DNA of 11,030 nt, taken from positions 27,763-38,792 of the forward strand of contig CAMPET010000315.1 in the NCBI GenBank assembly GCA_946803715.1, given 5' to 3'. The notes beneath the pieces were generated by a model. It worked only from the letters and a program-made list of their open reading frames with translations. It made no database searches and was not told the origin of the DNA. Shown here piece after piece: positions 7,598 to 11,030 of the stretch (the first letter of the stretch is position 1; each line of letters starts with the position of its first letter). The position numbers and the translations under genes are program-made. This stretch comes from Beroe ovata (taxonomy: Eukaryota > Ctenophora > Nuda > Beroida > Beroidae).

Positions 7598-10487
7598 GGA
7601 CATGTCTTAATGTGGAACCCTCATCGATGTAGTCCTGGATTGAGAATGTCACCAGTATGGACTGGTGCCAATGATGAGAACTCTGACACCATCAATCTGG
7701 CGATGAAGCCCAAGCGCGTACCAGTTTCCATACTCAAGGTACAGTGGGACGTGTAGTGGTGTAGTGGTGTAGTGGTGTAGCGGTGTAGTGGTGTAGTGGT
7801 GTAGTGGTGTAGCGGTGTCATGCGGCGGCAGTGCAACACTGCTTTGACATTACTGTGACGCTACTGCGACCCAGATTTTGTTTTGATATATAAAAGTTCC
7901 TACCTCAATGTACAGTTTTCCACTCTCATTATTCAGAAAGCAGATTCTGATACGAGTAGCTCGTGTTCTGGCAGCAGCATGGTGGCGTGCAGGAGAAGAT
8001 GCAAGCTGAAGGTGCTCAACACACAACTCAACACTCACGACTGCTTCGAACGATTAAGACAGGTTTTTCCTAATAACCTTTCTTGTTTTGCAAAAATGCA
8101 TTGCAGAAGAGATAGCAGAGATGAATCAAGGGGTCGACATACAACCTCAAGGTACTTTAGTTTAATAGGAAAATCACTTTGGTTGCTATGGCAACTCAAG
8201 TAGCCAGAAAATCGAGATTTAAAGATCCCTTGCCCCTCCCTTCTTGAGGAAGTTCGACCCTTATAAAGCAAGTGTCCGCTATTTTCATCATTTTTATGAT
8301 TGATTTTCATACAGATATAGATACCAGCTATACCTAGGAATTTTTGGACGCTGAATCGATTCCTGATCGAATTTTGGCCTTATCTCACTCCCCTGAGCTC
8401 AGAGGTCAAAATGACCAATAGCTCCTAGGAGCTATTGGTCATCTGACCTCTCACCACATATCTGTGAAGAACTTGTGATTTTAACCATTTTCGCGATGAG
8501 TGAGCTCAAAAATTCCTCCAGATTCGGATTCTAAGTCATAAAATAGGCTAGGAACACTTATTTCTAGTATATATGCAGTAAATTTGTTCTTGGTCGTTTT
8601 TAGGCATCAGTTCATCCCATTGATTTTCGCGTTATGGAGTGATTGATTCCCACAGGTTTGAAACCGTGATTTGGGCGTGGTTTCATGTTGGGCGTGGTTT
8701 TTTGATTGATTTTCATACAAATACCATCCAGGTATTTTTGGACGCTGAATCGATTCCCGGTCGAATTTTGGCCTTATCTCACTCCCCTGTGGAGTGTGGA
8801 CTGAGGAGCTGTTGGTCATTTGACCTCGAACCTTGCATCTGAGAAGAACTTGATTGATTGATGAGGCTGGCAATGTGCCGAAACAGTTTAATAATTAAGA
8901 TTTTAAATGTAAGCCTCAGGCACACTGTCAGTTTCGTCTAATAAGGGGTCAGTTAAGGGTCTCAGGCGTCTGCAAGCTCAAATTCCTCTCATTATCGTTT
9001 TCTAAGTAGCGCTGTTTCACGCGATCACGCCAAATAGCTCTAACTTCTATAGTATTCTTACTGTAATCAAATCAGCATTCATCATTGCATAGATTTGTTG
9101 CTTTTCGTAGTTATACTTACTTTACCACGCAAACCGCAGGAGCTGAATGATGCGTACGGGCGTATTGATGACCTAGAGGAGCAGCTCAGACTGTTGAGAG
9201 AGAGTTCTGGTGAGAAGGAGTCGGTCCTCCGAGCACAGATAAAGAGACTGCAGCAGCAGGAGCAGGGAGTCGGGGCTGATGGTGGGGAAGAGCGCGGTGT
9301 AACTGTGACACTCACTCGACGGAATGGTACATTCGGTTTTAAACTCCTGGGCAGGGTTGAGGTGAGTTGATCAACCAAGAACAATATCCTCCCTTTCTTC
9401 ACTTGATTACAAACGAGTTTTCAACGACTCTGACTTCACTCTTTAGCACTCTGAATTAACTCTTTGGCACTCTGAATTCACTCTTTTGCACTCTTTTTAG
9501 ATGTGTTCATTACCTATCAATTGTTTAGTGAAAAGAAAACTTATCAATAGGGTTATTCTGTTATTTGAAAGTGGATTTTCCCCAGGCTACGAGTGATCAT
9601 GCAGAGCAATGTGACGATGATGGGGTGTATGTGGCGTCGCTCACTCCTGGTGCTCCAGCCCAAATGTCACGGAAAATCCACATCCAGGATCAAATACTAC
9701 AGGTACCACCAGCTCCACGTCCTTCATTATATCACTCCTTGCACACTGTGTGACCTCACAGCTCACTTGTAAACTGAGCTTTCCCCGCCGCCCTCCCTTC
9801 CTGTGCTTTCTTGCTTTCCTGTGCTCCCCTCCTGTGCTTTCCCTTCCTGTGCTCTCCCCGCCGCGCTGCCCTTTCTGGTGTGCTAAGTGGTACATTGTAT
9901 TGTGCAGTTTTGTACCCTATTATAATTGTCATTATGAACTCTACCGCAGATAAACTCAACAGATGTCCGTAACAGCACCTGTTCAGAAGTGGAGTCACTT
10001 ATCAGGAACTCTGGAGATACGATTGATTTAGTTTTACTCCGCACTAAATTGGGTGCTCCGTCACACGTGACCTCTCCTCCCTCATTGTCACAAGAGTCGC
10101 TCCCTACCCGGCTACTTTCCGATGAGGATTTTGATAACTTGTCCGCTATTGGACTTCCTGAGGATTCTTGTACCAGTGTATGTACCTCAATATTGTAGTA
10201 CCGATCATCAATCATCCCATCTTTTACCTCTTCTCAATCATCTGGAAGATTTGACATTTCTCCTTCTGATGTGTCCACTCTTTCAGCCGATCCCCTCTGA
10301 TATGAGTATTGACAAGGGAAGCTCATGCGGGGCAAGTCAAACTTCGAGTCCAATGTCAACAGGAATCAAGCAGCCGGTGACAGCTGCGACCAATATTTCC
10401 ACAAACGTGACCAATACCTCTACACCTGTGCCCAATAACTCGACACCTGTTTATTCCGACAAACTATTTGGAGAAAAGGAGTATGAG
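7598..10487 (+). CDS. Coiled-coil and PDZ-domain protein (5' part, continues off window)
   Basis: Six exons, 7598-7738, 7937-8062, 9140-9361, 9586-9702, 9950-10177 and 10287-10487, all join in phase 0. With the first in-frame ATG (7610) they give 341 residues, still open at the last donor (GAG/GTACGA). Exon 1 is also open upstream of that ATG and starts at a good acceptor, so the true start may be earlier. Residues 1-66 are polar and basic. Roughly 67-130 form a coiled coil that continues smoothly across the 8063-9139 intron (FERLRQ then ELNDAYGRIDDLEEQLRLL). Residues 138-230 form a PDZ domain: VTVTLTRR (strand 1), TFGFKLLG (the GLGF-type loop), DDDGVYVASLTPGAPA, IHIQDQILQINSTDV, then helix SEVESLIRN and IDLVLL. 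The first helix-B position, His in class I PDZ domains, aligns to Cys. The tail has an acidic SDEDFD and a Thr/Asn/Ser-rich linker. It is probably a cytoplasmic scaffold; I cannot name the orthologue. The donor after exon 2 (CAG/GTTTTT) is weak. Confidence 0.82.
7751..7818. repeat. 8-base minisatellite with 32-base higher-order unit
   Basis: About eight and a half copies of GTGTAGTG sit twelve bases inside the first intron seen of the PDZ gene. Every fourth copy is GTGTAGCG, so the array is two identical 32-base blocks (three TG copies plus one CG copy) followed by a partial copy. The period of eight places TAG stops in all plus-strand frames. Confidence 0.95.
8298..8475. repeat. Dispersed repeat, copy 1 (with palindrome)
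   Basis: This intronic segment starts GATTGATTTTCATACA and ends TCTGTGAAGAACTTG, and pairs with copy 2 at 8704-8852. Over a 55-base core (8341-8395 here) the two differ at only two positions. Copy 1 is longer because its distal part contains a large palindrome. No open frame suggests a protein; it resembles a non-autonomous mobile element or a segmental duplication within the intron. Confidence 0.8.
8401..8451. repeat. 51-base palindromic hairpin, 32-base perfect core
   Basis: Positions 8411-8442 are a perfect palindrome centred on TCCTAGGA, with arms reading ATGACCAATAGCTCCT. Outside a short asymmetric gap the pairing resumes as AGAGGTC (8401-8407) against GACCTCT (8445-8451). A sequence this self-complementary can extrude as a cruciform or fold in RNA. 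Confidence 0.95.
8704..8852. repeat. Dispersed repeat, copy 2
   Basis: This is the second copy of the intronic repeat, 149 bases long, core 8735-8789. TTGATTGATT occurs at its left edge (about 8702) and again at its right edge (about 8850), resembling a target-site duplication, although this AT-rich word is common locally. The palindrome of copy 1 is reduced to its right arm (GAGGAGCTGTTGGTCATTTGACCTC region, 8803-8827). Just upstream GGGCGTGGTTT occurs twice at 17-base spacing (about 8673 and 8690). Confidence 0.75.
9438..9500. repeat. 21-base tandem repeat, three copies
   Basis: Three consecutive 21-base units beginning ACTCTTT(A/G/T)GCACTCTG lie in the intron between the two halves of the PDZ coding sequence. 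The third copy is partly diverged. No function is indicated. Confidence 0.85.
9778..9860. repeat. Pyrimidine-rich tract with TCCTGTGCT repeats
   Basis: A C/T-dominated stretch in the intron before 9950, with TCCTGTGCT at 9799, 9817, 9830 and 9845 and CCCCGCCGC at both ends. It sits 90 to 170 bases upstream of the acceptor, too far to be its ordinary polypyrimidine tract. It may bind pyrimidine-tract proteins or simply be a degenerate minisatellite. Confidence 0.7.
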
Positions 10488-10991
10488 GTACGAAAATGCG
10501 TGAGTGGAAATGATTTCTGCCTTAGAAGGGTGGTAGAAGTAGCTCTAAATGTCAGCTTCTTTTAATATGATAAGGAACGTGCAAGAGGCATTCAGAATCG
10601 CCAAAAAACACTTATGTAGGTATAGTCAGGGATTTTCTTCAATTTTAAACCATCATGAAGCAAATGCAGGACTCTTTAGCATAACGTCCTTTTGAAAGTT
10701 TATAACTTAACTTGACACAATTTGTGATCTCCGTGAGAGTAGATACGATAACTAGGAAGTGGGCCGAGGCAAAACGCTTCCAGCAGTCAGAGGGGCGGCA
10801 TGCCGGCATACTGGAATAAACCCCAATTTCACCGCCGCCCGTCCCTGTTACTTGAGTTATGAAGATGATATAGGTACTCACTCATCAATTTGTACCAATA
10901 CATCCGCTATTGTTGTATACATGCGTGCGAATGAGAGTCTTATTATAATGGTGGTAGCATGCTCACAGACACTCACACTCACATACACAGT

Positions 10992-11030
<39 letters not shown>
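10488..11030. other. Start of the next intron of the PDZ gene
   Basis: Follows the GTACGA donor at 10488. I find no further exon in the remaining 543 bases: the one acceptor-like CAAATGCAG (near 10669) leads to a stop within five codons in that frame. A short GC-rich patch (10765-10850) contains GGCATGCCGGCAT but no convincing frame. Confidence 0.5.
10993..11030. repeat. (CA)n microsatellite running off the window
   Basis: At least nineteen uninterrupted CA units reach the window edge, preceded by a decayed CA-rich stretch from about 10963. The true length is unknown. Confidence 0.97.

Noticed and set aside
7621-7839. Minus-strand frame rich in Thr, His, Pro and Tyr
   Set aside because: It is the complement of the 8-base minisatellite plus the antisense of exon 1 of the PDZ gene, with no splice or homology support.
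8107-8151. Possible 45-base exon reading EIAEMNQGVDIQPQ in the large PDZ-gene intron
   Set aside because: It starts after CATTGCAG and ends at GTACTT, but the incoming phase 0 gives stops at once and the open phase does not match the next exon. Splicing 8062 directly to 9140 gives a continuous coiled coil in phase 0.
7883-8203. Plus-strand single frame of 106 codons through exon 2 of the PDZ gene
   Set aside because: It is exon 2 extended at both ends into intron sequence; the flanking acceptor and donor and the phase-0 fit with neighbours explain the coding part.
1-11030. Terminal inverted repeats suggested by GT-rich start and CA-rich end of the window
   Set aside because: Both are simple dinucleotide microsatellites whose complementarity is trivial; the flanking sequence beyond them does not match.
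1-11030. CRISPR array, operon, tRNA or rRNA
   Set aside because: No repeat-spacer pattern, no bacterial gene layout, and no tRNA-like arms or rRNA motifs were found; tandem repeats here have no unique spacers.

Overview
The window is nuclear DNA from an animal-like eukaryote. It has spliceosomal introns of about 100 to 1,080 bases with GT/AG ends, no bacterial-style gene packing, (GT)n and (CA)n microsatellites, small tandem repeats in introns, and one gene I recognise, ASCC2, whose conserved blocks read like the animal protein. Compact introns and short intergenic gaps suit an invertebrate, perhaps an early-branching one such as a sponge, but nothing here fixes the lineage.

Layout. Positions 1-3337 hold no gene I can establish. 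They contain a microsatellite, a 28-base-period duplication, one plausible plus-strand exon (943-1075), a near-perfect hairpin (2116-2170) and a CpG-dense stretch (about 2340-2860) with several short overlapping open frames. At 3338-4718 lies a four-exon gene on the minus strand, reconstructed from splice signals and phase agreement. It encodes about 266 residues with twelve copies of an ESGNTA-like hexapeptide, and I recognise no family. A shared upstream region (4719-5411) separates it from ASCC2 (5412-7343, plus strand), which is intronless over its coding region and divergently arranged. ASCC2 keeps its N-terminal and C-terminal hallmark blocks but appears to lack the ubiquitin-binding CUE domain.

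From 7598 to 10487 six plus-strand exons, joined entirely by phase-0 introns, encode the first 341 or so residues of a coiled-coil and PDZ-domain protein that continues beyond the window. Its introns carry an 8-base minisatellite with a 32-base higher-order pattern, two copies of a dispersed repeat (one with a 32-base perfect palindrome), a 21-base tandem repeat and a pyrimidine-rich repeat tract. The window ends in a (CA)n tract.

Functional picture. ASCC2 belongs to the ASCC/RQT helicase complex (ribosome splitting and alkylation repair). The PDZ protein looks like a cytoplasmic scaffold. The minus-strand protein has no assigned role. There is no sign that the three form one pathway; the only structural link is the possible bidirectional promoter of the minus-strand gene and ASCC2.
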